Shown here one piece after another: positions 25,733 through 34,158 of a stretch of 42,000 bases of DNA. Position numbers and translations under genes: made by a program. The notes below the pieces were generated by a model. It searched no databases and was not told the DNA's origin. It saw nothing but the letters and a program-made list of their open reading frames with translations. Origin of the DNA: Cyanobacteriota bacterium (GTDB lineage Bacteria > Cyanobacteriota > Cyanobacteriia > PCC-6307 > Cyanobiaceae); assembly GCA_026389285.1 (NCBI GenBank), contig JAPLID010000175.1, forward strand, positions 1-42,000. Reading direction: 5' to 3'. Within the stretch, counting starts at the first letter, position 1; the number at the start of each line of letters is the position of its first letter.

Positions 25733-26695
25733 ATGCAGGTTCTGGTTGTCGGTGGAACAGGCACCCTCGGACGCCAGATCGCCAGGCGCGCCCTCGACGC
25801 AGGCCACCAGGTGCGCTGCATGGTGCGCTCCCCCCGCAAGGCGGCCTTCCTGCAGGAATGGGGCTGCGAGCTGACCCGCGGCGATCTGCTCGAACCCGAA
25901 AGCCTCGACTACGCCCTGGAGGGCCAGGACGCCGTGATCGACGCGGCCACCGCCCGGGCCAGTGACAGCGTCAGCACCTACGCGATCGACTGGGACGGAA
26001 AACAGAACCTATTCGCCGCCTGCCGGCGGGCCGGGGTGAACCGGGTGGTGTTCCTGTCGCTGCTGGAGGCAGCCCAGCATCGCTCGGTGCCGCTGATGGA
26101 CATCAAGGCCTGCACCGAGCTTTGGCTCGAGGCCTCCGATCTGAACTACACGATCCTGCGCGGCGCGGCGTTCATGCAGGGTCTGATCAGCCAGTTCGCG
26201 ATTCCGGTGCTCGAAAGCCAGACGGTCTGGGTGAGCGGCTCTCCGACGCCGATCGCCTACATGAACACCCAGGACGTGGCCCGCTTCGCCGTGGCCGCCC
26301 TTGAGCGTCCCCAGACCGAACGGCGGGCCTTTCCGGTGGTGGGCCCCAAGGCCTGGATCACTGGCGAGATCACCCAGCTGTGCGAGAAGTACAGCGGCAA
26401 ATCGGCCAGAATGTTCCGGGTGCCGCCCGCCCTGCTGGCGCTGCTCCAGGGGGCGACCAGCTTCTTCGAGAGCAGCCTGAACGTGGCCGAACGGCTCTCC
26501 TTCGCCGAGGTGGTCAGCGCCGGCGGCAACTTCGATGCACCGATGGAGGAGAGCTATGAAGCCTTCGACCTCGATCCGGCTGCAACCACCCACCTCGAGA
26601 ACTACCTCAGGGAGTACTACGACACAATCCTCAAGCGCCTGCGGGAGATGGAATCGGATCTCGACAAGGAAGCCAAAAAGAAGCTGCCGTTCTGA
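25733..26695 (+). CDS. ycf39: Ycf39-type NmrA/SDR-like photosystem II assembly factor
   Basis: 320 residues. MQVLVVGGTGTLGRQIARRA is the NAD(P)-binding motif. RGDLLEPESLDYALEGQDAV and VVFLSLLEAAQHRSVPLMDI follow, with the long C-terminal part typical of Ycf39 (FFESSLNVAERLSFAEV and YEAFDLDPAATTHLENYL). The atypical SDR family lacks the usual Tyr-x-x-x-Lys pair. Ycf39 acts with high-light-inducible proteins in delivering chlorophyll to newly made D1. The neighbourhood petM-ycf39 fits a photosynthesis role. Confidence 0.92.
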   Translation: MQVLVVGGTGTLGRQIARRALDAGHQVRCMVRSPRKAAFLQEWGCELTRGDLLEPESLDYALEGQDAVIDAATARASDSVSTYAIDWDGKQNLFAACRRAGVNRVVFLSLLEAAQHRSVPLMDIKACTELWLEASDLNYTILRGAAFMQGLISQFAIPVLESQTVWVSGSPTPIAYMNTQDVARFAVAALERPQTERRAFPVVGPKAWITGEITQLCEKYSGKSARMFRVPPALLALLQGATSFFESSLNVAERLSFAEVVSAGGNFDAPMEESYEAFDLDPAATTHLENYLREYYDTILKRLREMESDLDKEAKKKLPF

Positions 26696-26756
26696 GCCCT
26701 GGTGCTGATGCCAGTTCGTCTGTACTATCGCAACAGCGTCCACGCCCGCTTCCTCC

Positions 26757-26972
26757 ATGGCCATCGCCCAGATCAAGAACCTCCAGCGCCGGCTGGCCAA
26801 TCTCGAGGAGGAGGCCACCGAGGAAGTGAATCGGGCCTGCGGCCATGAGCTCTGGCAGGGCCTGGGCTTCGACGCCCTCGACACCCTGGAGGATCCCGAT
26901 CGCCGCGCACGGGCCAACTACTACTACGGTCAGCTGCAGACCGTGCGCGAGCTCAAGGATGTGCTGGGCTGA
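26757..26972 (+). CDS. Small conserved-looking protein of unknown function
   Basis: 71 residues, strongly charged and probably all-helical: AQIKNLQRRLANLEEEATEE is a likely coiled coil, and RARANYYYGQLQTVRELKDV is another helix. No membrane segment and no catalytic motif. The start ATG (TCCATGGCC) fits the first heptad. It stands in the same direction between ycf39 and ribD with about 60 bases to each side, so it may be in one transcript with them. I do not recognise the family. Confidence 0.7.
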   Translation: MAIAQIKNLQRRLANLEEEATEEVNRACGHELWQGLGFDALDTLEDPDRRARANYYYGQLQTVRELKDVLG

Positions 26973-27031
26973 GCGCAGAACGTCCAGCATCCCGCTGACG
27001 ACAGGTCGTCTCATGGCTCCCTGCAGGTCTG

Positions 27032-28147
27032 ATGACTGAGCAGCCCTCCCCCTGGCTCCCCTGGATGCGCCGGGCCCTGCAGCTCGCCGCCCTCGGGGCC
27101 GGACGCACCAGCCCCAATCCTCTCGTGGGAGCCGTCGTGCTGGATGCCGAGGGCCAGCTGGTGGGTGAGGGCTATCACGCCCGGGCCGGCGAACCCCATG
27201 CCGAGGTGGGCGCCCTGGCCCAGGCGGGCGAGCGGGCCCGCGGCGGCACCCTGGTGGTGACGCTGGAGCCCTGCTGCCACCACGGCCGCACACCGCCCTG
27301 CACCGAGGCGGTGATCACTGCGGGAATCAGCCGGGTGGTGGTGGCGATGGGCGATCCCAATCCCCTGGTGGCCGGCGGTGGCCTGCAGCGCCTGCGGGAC
27401 TGCGGTATCGAGGTCATCGAGGCGGTCGCGGCAGCGGAGGCTCTGGAGCTGAACCGCGCCTTCGTGCACCGCATCCGCACCGGCCGCCCCCTCGGGACTC
27501 TCAAGTGGGCGATGAGCCTGGACGGCCGTACCGCCCTGCCCAACGGTGTCAGCCAATGGATCAGCGGCCCCGCCGCCCGCACCTGGGTGCATCAACTGCG
27601 TGCCTCCTGCGATGCGGTGATCGTCGGTGGTGGCACCGTGCGGGCGGATGATCCCCTGCTCACCAGCCGCGGCAGGAGCCAACCGGAACCGCTGCGGGTG
27701 GTGTTCAGCCGCAGCCTGGATCTGCCCGCCACAGCCCGGCTCTGGCAGATCTCCTTAGCTCCCACCCTGGTGGCCCATGGCCCCGGGGCCTCGCTGGAGG
27801 CCTGCGAGCGCCTGGATCAGCTGGGGGTGGAGCGCCTGCCGCTGGCGGCCTGTGAGCCGCTGGCGCTGCTGGAGGCCCTGGGCCAGCGCGGCTGCAATCA
27901 GGTGCTGTGGGAATGCGGGCCAGAGCTGGCGGCGGCGGCCCTGCGCCAGGGCTGCGTGCAAAGGGTCGCGGCGGTGATCGCGCCGAAACTGCTGGGTGGC
28001 CTGGCCGCCCGCACACCCCTGGGGGATCTGGGGCTCACCGGCCTCGATCAGGCGCCGCCCTGGAACGAACGGGCCGCGGCGCGGCTCGGCAACGACCGGC
28101 TCTGGATCCTGGACAACCCCGTCGATACGCCGCCGCCATCCCCATGA
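27032..28147 (+). CDS. ribD: Bifunctional riboflavin deaminase/reductase
   Basis: 371 residues. The N-terminal deaminase (1-150) has TSPNPLVGAVVL, GEPHAEVGAL and LEPCCHHGRTPPC, i.e. the His and Cys zinc ligands and the Glu proton shuttle. The reductase half has LGTLKWAMSLDGRTALPNG, DAVIVGGGTVRADDPLLTSR and VLWECGPELAAAALRQG. Together they carry out the second and third steps of riboflavin synthesis. No FMN riboswitch fits in the 59-base spacer upstream, which only contains a small palindrome (26997-27010). The ATG of the following broken gene overlaps its stop (ATGA). Confidence 0.95.
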   Translation: MTEQPSPWLPWMRRALQLAALGAGRTSPNPLVGAVVLDAEGQLVGEGYHARAGEPHAEVGALAQAGERARGGTLVVTLEPCCHHGRTPPCTEAVITAGISRVVVAMGDPNPLVAGGGLQRLRDCGIEVIEAVAAAEALELNRAFVHRIRTGRPLGTLKWAMSLDGRTALPNGVSQWISGPAARTWVHQLRASCDAVIVGGGTVRADDPLLTSRGRSQPEPLRVVFSRSLDLPATARLWQISLAPTLVAHGPGASLEACERLDQLGVERLPLAACEPLALLEALGQRGCNQVLWECGPELAAAALRQGCVQRVAAVIAPKLLGGLAARTPLGDLGLTGLDQAPPWNERAAARLGNDRLWILDNPVDTPPPSP

Positions 28148-29100
28148 ATCACGCCGGCCTGCCGCCAACGGTCGCGACACTGCCGATCGCGCTGTTCTCG
28201 CTGCAGCTGGCGGCGCTCGCCTGGCTGGGGCTGGAGATGTTGGCGCGGCAGTTCCGCGCGGACACGCTGGACCAGGTGCTGCTGCAGCGCTCGCGCCTGA
28301 GCATCAGCGCCACCCTGCTGGTGGGTGTCCTGGGATGGTGGCTGTTGGATGAGCAACGGCGCCTCGGCTGGGAGCTGCCCCGCGAGGGCCGCGACGTGCG
28401 CGACTTGTGATCAGCCTCAGCATCGCCTGGACCAGCTGCGCTACGGTGAAATGCTGATTCAGCAGGTCGACGCCAACCGCCACTGGCTGCCGCAGCGCTC
28501 CCCCACAGACCGCCGCGCCTTGCTCGATCTCACCGACAAGCTGGTCTCCACCACGGTGCTGCTGCTGGCGGCCTTGGTGGTGCTGCAACTACTGGGGGTG
28601 TAGCCGGCCCTGCTGCTCACCACCAGCGGCTTCGGCACCGCGGTGGTGGGCTTCGGGGCCAAGGCACTGCTGGAGAACCTGCTGAGCGGCGTGATGATCT
28701 ATCTGTTCCACCCGTTCACGGTGGGCGACTGGATCGAACTGCCCGACAAACGGCTGCCAGGAACGGCGCGGACGATCGGCAGCTACTACACCGAGCTGCT
28801 CACAGCCGAGCGGGAGCCGCTGCTCGTGCCCAACGCCCTGTTCGCCGGCTTCGCTGTGGCCAACGACAGCCGCCGCGACCACCGCCGAGCTTGCGCCAAA
28901 GCCTGGTGCACGTCCCCGCCATCGATCAGGAGCTGCCACGGCGGGTGCACGTCAGCGCTATCGACCAGCGCGGCCTGAAGCTGAGGCTGGAGGCGTTTGG
29001 TCCGGCTGATCCGGAGGCGGCGCAGAACCTGCGCCAGGAGCTGTTGCTGGCCCTGGCGGCCGCAGTGCGGCGCCAGAGGGCCGTCTTCAGATCAGCTCCG
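28144..29100 (+). pseudogene. Broken mechanosensitive channel (MscS family) gene
   Basis: The reading starts well at MNHAGLPPTVATLPIALFSL (28144) with TM-like segments, but hits TGA at 28408-28410. The homologous reading goes on in another frame (QPQHRLDQLRYGEMLIQQVD) up to a TAG at 28601-28603, right in the MscS core. The same frame continues after the stop with FGTAVVGFGAKALLENLLSG, VMIYLFHPFTVGDWIELPD and LVPNALFAGFAVAND, the conserved MscS pore helix and beta domain. Near 28885 it shifts back to the first frame (LRQSLVHVPAIDQELPRRV). Two frameshifts and a stop make it a pseudogene. The exact 3' end is unclear. It lies in the ribD transcript and directly borders the A/T-richer island. Confidence 0.85.
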
Positions 29101-29185
29101 GATGGAGCGGGTCTCCCTAGACATAAATCCTCCGCGCTTATAGTCGCCAAAGACGAAGTCAATTTCGAATCTTTTCACCATCAAA

Positions 29186-30814
29186 ATGTTGACCTTTCGA
29201 CCGCAGACCGAAAAGAATAGCAAGGGCGCACTTAATCCGCCTGAACAATCAGCGCTACTGCTGATACTACTAGTCGTGGGATCTTTGCTGTGGTTTGGCT
29301 GGCTGGAATGGCCCGGCCTTCATTGGGATGCCGACTTGTTTTGCTCAGCGCTTATGAATGTCGCGCTGAAGAATGAATGGAGCTTCAATAGCTACTCCCA
29401 GTTTCTCATAACTAAGCCTACCAACGCCTATGACTTTCATGGCGTCTTGCAGATTTGGTTCTATGCGAAACTGCTGCACGTGCGAAGTTGGCAGCAGCTA
29501 TCGATTGCGATGGCCGTGGTTAACATCCTTACCTTTTTGATCTGGTTATTGCTGTACCAAAACGCCTGCTGGCGACGTGGCCGCCGTCTGCCATGGCTGC
29601 AGGCTTCCTTGATGGCTTTGGTACCCGCCGTCATCGTCCTGGGATTACAAGGCCGTCCTGAGCAACTGGCACCGCTGCTCCTGGCAGTGCCAGCCATGAC
29701 GAGGGAGCTGGGGTGGCATTCAGTGATGCGGCGATCTGTTGATGGCATCACTCTCGGTACCTTGTTCCTGCTTTCCCCTCTTGTGGGTCTGATGGGCTGT
29801 ATGGGTTACAGCTTTTGGGTAGCGGCTGAGCGCCAATTCCCTTGGAACAAAAGGGCCGAAATGCTTGCACCAGTACTTCTGCTGACTTTTGTGGTATCTG
29901 CGCTGGGCGTCTCGATGATCAGCCCGATCGGCTTTCTGACCTGGCTGCAGAATCTTCGAGCAGGCGGTTCGACTGTACCGTTCAGTTGGGTGATTCCAAA
30001 CGCGAAAGCCTGGCGATGGGGGACGACACTTCTGGCACCGTTCTGGAGCATGGTGTTGGCAGCAGCAGTGTTGAGCGCTCTGGCTCGGTGGCTACGCAAC
30101 CGCCAGCTGATCGTGGTGGCCGCAGCGATTGCTGCACTGATCTGGGTCAGTCAGCGAGGGTTGGATTACAGCTACACTCCCTTTCTGCCCATGATTCTGC
30201 TGCTCTGGATTGATCAGCGTCTGCTGGTTCCAAAGCAACCGCGCTTGCGCTACCTGGGCTTGAAGCTATTGCCCCTCATTTTTGCGCTCGCCTATGGACT
30301 GATGTTTGGGCAACAACTTTTCTATTCATTCATCGTGCTTCGGGAGGGTGGTACACCAGCACAAGCCAGGCTGATGATCAATGCTTTTCGCGATCCAGGT
30401 ATACCTGCGGGCCAGCAAACCTTGGCTACTAGCATGGCTCAGGGACGTGCTGGCCTTGTACTGGCCTCCGCCGAAACCCCGACCATTGGTTTACCTTGGT
30501 CTGCATCGAATGAATCCGAACCTTGGCCATTCTGGTCGCTGAATCGATTTGAGCAGAAAGACGAAAGAGACGTTAAATTGTTTGTGTTACAGCAAAGCCA
30601 TAACGTAATTTACACCCCCCCGCCATCAATGATTTACCTCGACGACAATCAACCATTTGTTTTGGTCAAAGATGGATGGAAACGGCAATTCTCTTTTCTG
30701 GAGCGGCGACTGATCCCAGCGCGGCTGGGCAACGGCTTTTGGCTGGCAGTATACAAAAGAGGTAACAGTTTACCGCAGCAATCGGCGAGAAGCCATGAAG
30801 GAAAGCCCGGATGA
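29186..30814 (+). CDS. Polytopic membrane protein, GT-C/GtrC-like candidate
   Basis: 542 residues with about ten hydrophobic segments (LLLILLVVGSLLWFGWLEW, MALVPAVIVLGLQG, SMVLAAAVLSALARWL, LIVVAAAIAALIWVS, LLPLIFALAYGLMFG) and a soluble C-terminus of about 130 residues. The first loop, WPGLHWDADLFCSALMN, has an Asp pair soon after TM1, the place where GT-C glycosyltransferases keep the catalytic acid. By length and layout it could be the third component of a Gtr system, transferring the flipped sugar to a surface glycan. I do not recognise a named family. Its last 45 bases overlap the convergent GtrA-like gene. Confidence 0.7.
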   Translation: MLTFRPQTEKNSKGALNPPEQSALLLILLVVGSLLWFGWLEWPGLHWDADLFCSALMNVALKNEWSFNSYSQFLITKPTNAYDFHGVLQIWFYAKLLHVRSWQQLSIAMAVVNILTFLIWLLLYQNACWRRGRRLPWLQASLMALVPAVIVLGLQGRPEQLAPLLLAVPAMTRELGWHSVMRRSVDGITLGTLFLLSPLVGLMGCMGYSFWVAAERQFPWNKRAEMLAPVLLLTFVVSALGVSMISPIGFLTWLQNLRAGGSTVPFSWVIPNAKAWRWGTTLLAPFWSMVLAAAVLSALARWLRNRQLIVVAAAIAALIWVSQRGLDYSYTPFLPMILLLWIDQRLLVPKQPRLRYLGLKLLPLIFALAYGLMFGQQLFYSFIVLREGGTPAQARLMINAFRDPGIPAGQQTLATSMAQGRAGLVLASAETPTIGLPWSASNESEPWPFWSLNRFEQKDERDVKLFVLQQSHNVIYTPPPSMIYLDDNQPFVLVKDGWKRQFSFLERRLIPARLGNGFWLAVYKRGNSLPQQSARSHEGKPG

Positions 30815-31159
30815 AATGCAAATCACTACCAACCCTGAGAGACGCGGATCCATCCACTGGCTTGCACAGCCATTCGCCGCAGAAGCGATAGCACCGACTC
30901 CGATTTGCAAACCACACTGTATGCAAAGGTTTGCGAGATCAAGGCGCTTGCGATGAGTTATGCGAACGTGCAAAAAACTTCCAATAAGCATACCAACGAA
31001 AAATGCAATAAAATAAGATATTGAGGGATCAACGACCGCTAATAGCAATAAGTACGCGCCGTAACTGGAAACAAAGTTAATACTTGCCGAGAAAGCGAAT
31101 CGTTGAAGTACTGGCCAGCGTGAAGGTGATGAGAATAATCGCGATGGCCTCCACATCAT
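30770..31159 (-). CDS. gtrA: GtrA-like membrane protein (undecaprenyl-linked sugar flippase type)
   Basis: 129 residues from the ATG at 31159; a TTG at 31168 directly next to the previous stop is the alternative. Four TM segments with the GtrA pattern: RFAFSASINFVSSYGAYLLL, ISYFIAFFVGMLIGSFLHVR with the following basic ITHRKR, IGVGAIASAANGC, and LVVICISSGLSFMASRRLL. GtrA-type proteins are thought to move undecaprenyl-phosphate-bound sugars across the inner membrane. It is last in a minus-strand group with the acetyltransferase/isomerase fusion and the GtrB-type transferase. Confidence 0.8.
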   Translation of the reverse strand: MMWRPSRLFSSPSRWPVLQRFAFSASINFVSSYGAYLLLLAVVDPSISYFIAFFVGMLIGSFLHVRITHRKRLDLANLCIQCGLQIGVGAIASAANGCASQWMDPRLSGLVVICISSGLSFMASRRLLR

Positions 31160-31168
31160 CAAATTCAA

Positions 31169-32116
31169 TCAAGAAGAGGTGCTGCCGCTGAGGAGAAGAA
31201 ACTTATTGTAATCGCGAATATAATCATCGGGATCATAAGGGTGGGATGCAAAAACTAATAGGCTTGCCGACGGGCTGAACTTGTATTGTATGCCCCATAC
31301 CAATGGAGGGAGATACAAACCTAAGTTGGGGACGTCAAGTCGAAATTCCTCTCGCTCACAACCGTCATCTACGACAACGCTACAGGATCCGGCGGCACAA
31401 ACAAGAAACTGCTCACAAACATGATGGGCGTGTTCCCCGCGGACATATTTACTAGGTACGTCGTGGACGATGAAAAAGCGTTGCGGAGTAAAGGGAAGAT
31501 CCTTGGCCACATCAGCAACACACAGTGAACCGCGCAAATCTGCAAAACTGGATAGCTTGAGTAAGTACACCCCTTGGACACTGGATTTCAGTGTTTCTGG
31601 CATTTGATTGAGTGAAGACCCCGAGTCGGCGGGGAAATGTTGACTGCGGACAGGAGCGTCGCTTTTGGCGTAGCCGATGATGCGGGCCGGATTGCCGTAG
31701 ACCATTGCTTGGGGCGGCACATCCTTGGTTACCACAGATCCAGCGCCAACCATGGCACCAGAGCCAATGCTGATGCCTGGAAGAATAACGGACCCGGCAC
31801 CAATCGAAGCTCCACGCTTTAAGTGTGTCGTAGGATAACTGCTGAGATGCTGCTTTGAACGAGGCCAAAGATCATTGGTGAACGTAACGTTTGGCCCAAC
31901 GAATACATCATCATCAATCACGATCCCGTCCCACATCTGCACTCCAGACTTCACGGTAACGCGATTACCGATGCGAACGTTATTTTCAATAAAACAGTGG
32001 GAGCAAATATTGCAATCTGAACCAATCTCTGCGCCCTCAAGGATAACAACAAACTGCCAAATCGTTGTTCCTGAGCCAATGCGCTTGGCTTCAACTTGTG
32101 ATGATGAATGAATCAT
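31169..32116 (-). CDS. fdtD: Bifunctional sugar N-acetyltransferase / 3,4-ketoisomerase (FdtD/WxcM-like)
   Basis: 315 residues. Residues 1-150 are a left-handed beta helix of hexapeptide repeats (IGSDCNICSHCFIENNVRIG, VGPNVTFTNDLWPRS, GASIGAGSVILPGISIGSGA), as in the FdtC/WbbJ 3-N-acetyltransferases. Residues 178-310 form a cupin with RGEHAHH at 226-232, as in the FdtA/WxcM dTDP-4-oxo-6-deoxyglucose-3,4-ketoisomerases. The fused form is known from FdtD of Shewanella denitrificans and WxcM proteins. It would catalyse the first and last steps of dTDP-3-acetamido-3,6-dideoxyhexose (Fuc3NAc or Qui3NAc) synthesis; the middle step is the DegT-type protein at 35546. One base separates it from the preceding glycosyltransferase gene. 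Confidence 0.88.
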   Translation of the reverse strand: MIHSSSQVEAKRIGSGTTIWQFVVILEGAEIGSDCNICSHCFIENNVRIGNRVTVKSGVQMWDGIVIDDDVFVGPNVTFTNDLWPRSKQHLSSYPTTHLKRGASIGAGSVILPGISIGSGAMVGAGSVVTKDVPPQAMVYGNPARIIGYAKSDAPVRSQHFPADSGSSLNQMPETLKSSVQGVYLLKLSSFADLRGSLCVADVAKDLPFTPQRFFIVHDVPSKYVRGEHAHHVCEQFLVCAAGSCSVVVDDGCEREEFRLDVPNLGLYLPPLVWGIQYKFSPSASLLVFASHPYDPDDYIRDYNKFLLLSGSTSS

Positions 32117-32117
32117 T

Positions 32118-33071
32118 TCAGGACGGCTGGGATATCGTGAAGTTTAGCTTACTTCGGATCAATGCCAATGGGCGATTCTTGGTGTTGTCAAACGCTCGCC
32201 AAGTGTAAAGACCAACGATTGCAACAACTAGATTGTTGAGCATGCAGCAACACAAAATCAGGATCGCCAAGGCTGCGTATCCAGGCACTGTGATCACTCC
32301 AAGCAGACGCAAAATCGCAATCGCTGTAGCGGCGCTAATTGCGAATATAAAACCAAAACAACTCAGCCAAAGAAATACACGAATGGGAAGATCCGAGAAG
32401 GAAAGTATACTATCTGACATATAACGAAGTCGCTTGGCTATCGTCCATGCCGAACTTCCTTCTTGCCGCTTTTGACGCTCATAAGGAATGAAGGCACGAC
32501 GGTAACCAAGCCACATCAACTGGGACACAAGCGATGAGTTAGCTTCATTGAGACGCATCAGGTCATCACGAACCTGAGCAGTGCAGGCAAAAATATCAAT
32601 CCCACCCTTGGGGATATCCGGCAGGATCAGACGACGATACAATCCCCAGAACAAACTGGAGAGCAGGCGTGTGGAGAGCGGGTCATCCCTGCCGACCCTC
32701 TGCCCAAACACCAAATCAACCTCGCCAGAAGCCAACGAATGAAACATCTTCAACACCAATTCAGGTGGTTCCTGGAGATCAGCTGCCATGACAGCCATCA
32801 TGGATCCCCTGGCATGATTCATGCCAACGCGGATAGCGGCAAAGGAACCAAAATTGCGCGTCAATTCAATCAAAGTACCCCGCAGAACCCCTTCATTAGC
32901 ACTTTGTCTTAGTAATTGAGACGAAGCATCCGGAGAACCATCTACGACAAAAATAATCTCAAGCTTGCAATCTAATTCTGCCTGGAGCTGCAAAAGAACT
33001 TTCAGCAGCCGAGGAATTGAGCCCTCACTTTTGTAAATCGGAACGATCAGCGAATAGAGGTTGGATGTCAC
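32118..33071 (-). CDS. gtrB: GtrB/DPMS-type family 2 glycosyltransferase
   Basis: 317 residues from the only available start, a GTG at 33071. GT2 blocks: YSLIVPIYKSEGSIPRLLKV, IIFVVDGSPDASS (nucleotide-sugar binding Asp), ELTRNFGSFAAIRVGM and MAVMAADLQEPPEL with the DXD-type motif. Then two C-terminal TM segments (FLWLSCFGFIFAISAATAIA and LAILILCCCMLNNLVVAIVG). This is the layout of GtrB and related polyprenyl-phosphate glycosyltransferases, which load a sugar on undecaprenyl phosphate. The group with a GtrA-like protein and sugar-nucleotide genes strongly suggests a Gtr-type pathway; the sugar could be the 3-amino sugar rather than glucose. Confidence 0.87.
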   Translation of the reverse strand: MTSNLYSLIVPIYKSEGSIPRLLKVLLQLQAELDCKLEIIFVVDGSPDASSQLLRQSANEGVLRGTLIELTRNFGSFAAIRVGMNHARGSMMAVMAADLQEPPELVLKMFHSLASGEVDLVFGQRVGRDDPLSTRLLSSLFWGLYRRLILPDIPKGGIDIFACTAQVRDDLMRLNEANSSLVSQLMWLGYRRAFIPYERQKRQEGSSAWTIAKRLRYMSDSILSFSDLPIRVFLWLSCFGFIFAISAATAIAILRLLGVITVPGYAALAILILCCCMLNNLVVAIVGLYTWRAFDNTKNRPLALIRSKLNFTISQPS

Positions 33072-33157
33072 AGATAATCGAGAATAATAGAAAATTTTTC
33101 AAGTAAGATTTATCCGAGCGAAGGCTGGCATGGCTATGTCAGCGAACCCTCCAATGA

Positions 33158-33826
33158 TCAAGCCCAACAACAATCAGCAGGAACAAATGTTCGCAATTTG
33201 TGTAGAATAAAGAGCATTCCTTCGAGACCTATGTAAGTATAAGCAAAGCGGTTGCATGTCCATGGGATGCCGGATACCGAACAAAGAATTGATCTAAGCC
33301 CAGATTCGGTACGGACATAGCGACCTCGGTCCATGTACCTAACCAGCCAAGCCCAAGGGCGGCGCCAAGAGGACCTCGGCCAAACAGTATCGAAGATGAT
33401 AATCTTCCCGCTGGGACGAACGCATCGAATCATTTCACTCACACAGGCCACAGTAGACTCATCAGTGAGATGATGAAATAAACCCATCGCTCGGGTTTCG
33501 TCAGAACAAGAATCGCAAAACGGAAGTTTATCAGCACTGGACTTGAAGGCGAGTCGTTTAGGAAGAGATTTAGGATTAAGAAATAAGCCGGGATCAGTGC
33601 TAACGGTAGAAGCATATTGACGAAGATAATCAGTATTTACGTCCACTCCCACAAGCGTTCCATTTGGTTCCGGAGACGGTTCAGGCCCGCAGCCCACATC
33701 AAGTATAATCCCAGTAGATTCGGCAAAAGCTTTGCGCCACTGTGCTGCAAGCAATTTGCGAGCACCAGGCAGCATCAACAACTGAATCAGTAGGTAGACT
33801 CCAGGAATCTCAAGAAGGCGATTCAT
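33158..33826 (-). CDS. SAM-dependent methyltransferase (class I)
   Basis: 222 residues. The class I core is visible: GIILDVGCGPEPSPEPNG (motif I, residues about 39-56), VGVDVNTDYLRQYA, KLPFCDSCSDETRAMGLFHH and VSEMIRCVRPSGKIIIFDTV. No typical N-terminal TM beyond one hydrophobic stretch (IPGVYLLIQLLML). It stands first in the minus-strand group, 86 bases before the GtrB-type gene. A role in methylating the lipid-linked sugar or a glycan is an inference from place only. Confidence 0.8.
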   Translation of the reverse strand: MNRLLEIPGVYLLIQLLMLPGARKLLAAQWRKAFAESTGIILDVGCGPEPSPEPNGTLVGVDVNTDYLRQYASTVSTDPGLFLNPKSLPKRLAFKSSADKLPFCDSCSDETRAMGLFHHLTDESTVACVSEMIRCVRPSGKIIIFDTVWPRSSWRRPWAWLVRYMDRGRYVRTESGLRSILCSVSGIPWTCNRFAYTYIGLEGMLFILHKLRTFVPADCCWA

Positions 33827-33987
33827 TAAAGGAACTTAGGAGTAAATCATGGGCTGTTACGAAAAGTGTTACAACCCCCTCTTACGTTACCATGTCTGAT
33901 GTCTGAGATGCATTTCCCCGATCCCAGCATCTCGTTCCCGCCCCAGCTCATTCCATCCTGCCGATGGAACTGCTTTCATGCCTCTGG

Positions 33988-34026
33988 CTTGTAGCGATTG
34001 CGTGACAAGCTTGCGGTAGCTACAAG
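33988..34026. repeat. Inverted repeat between divergent methyltransferase and acyltransferase genes
   Basis: CTTGTAGC (33988-33995) and GCTACAAG (34019-34026), exact inverted 8-base arms. The spacer contains the perfect palindrome CAAGCTTG (34006-34013). It lies about 130 bases before the acyltransferase ATG and 160 bases before the methyltransferase ATG, a fitting place for an operator or promoter hairpin. The rest of the 33827-34101 spacer shows nothing else. Confidence 0.55.
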
Positions 34027-34158
34027 CAAGACAGAAACGGATGACCAGTACTGCTTAACATGATGGACTATTTAGAGGCATGACAGATTAACTTCATTAA
34101 GGTGAGCAGGGTCTTAGGATTAATCTTTTGTTCAATAACCGTATCTTTTTTCCTAGTC

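Noticed and set aside
26973-27031. FMN riboswitch before ribD
   Set aside because: Only 59 bases of spacer with a short palindrome (GACGAC-AG-GTCGTC); no room for and no sign of the RFN element.
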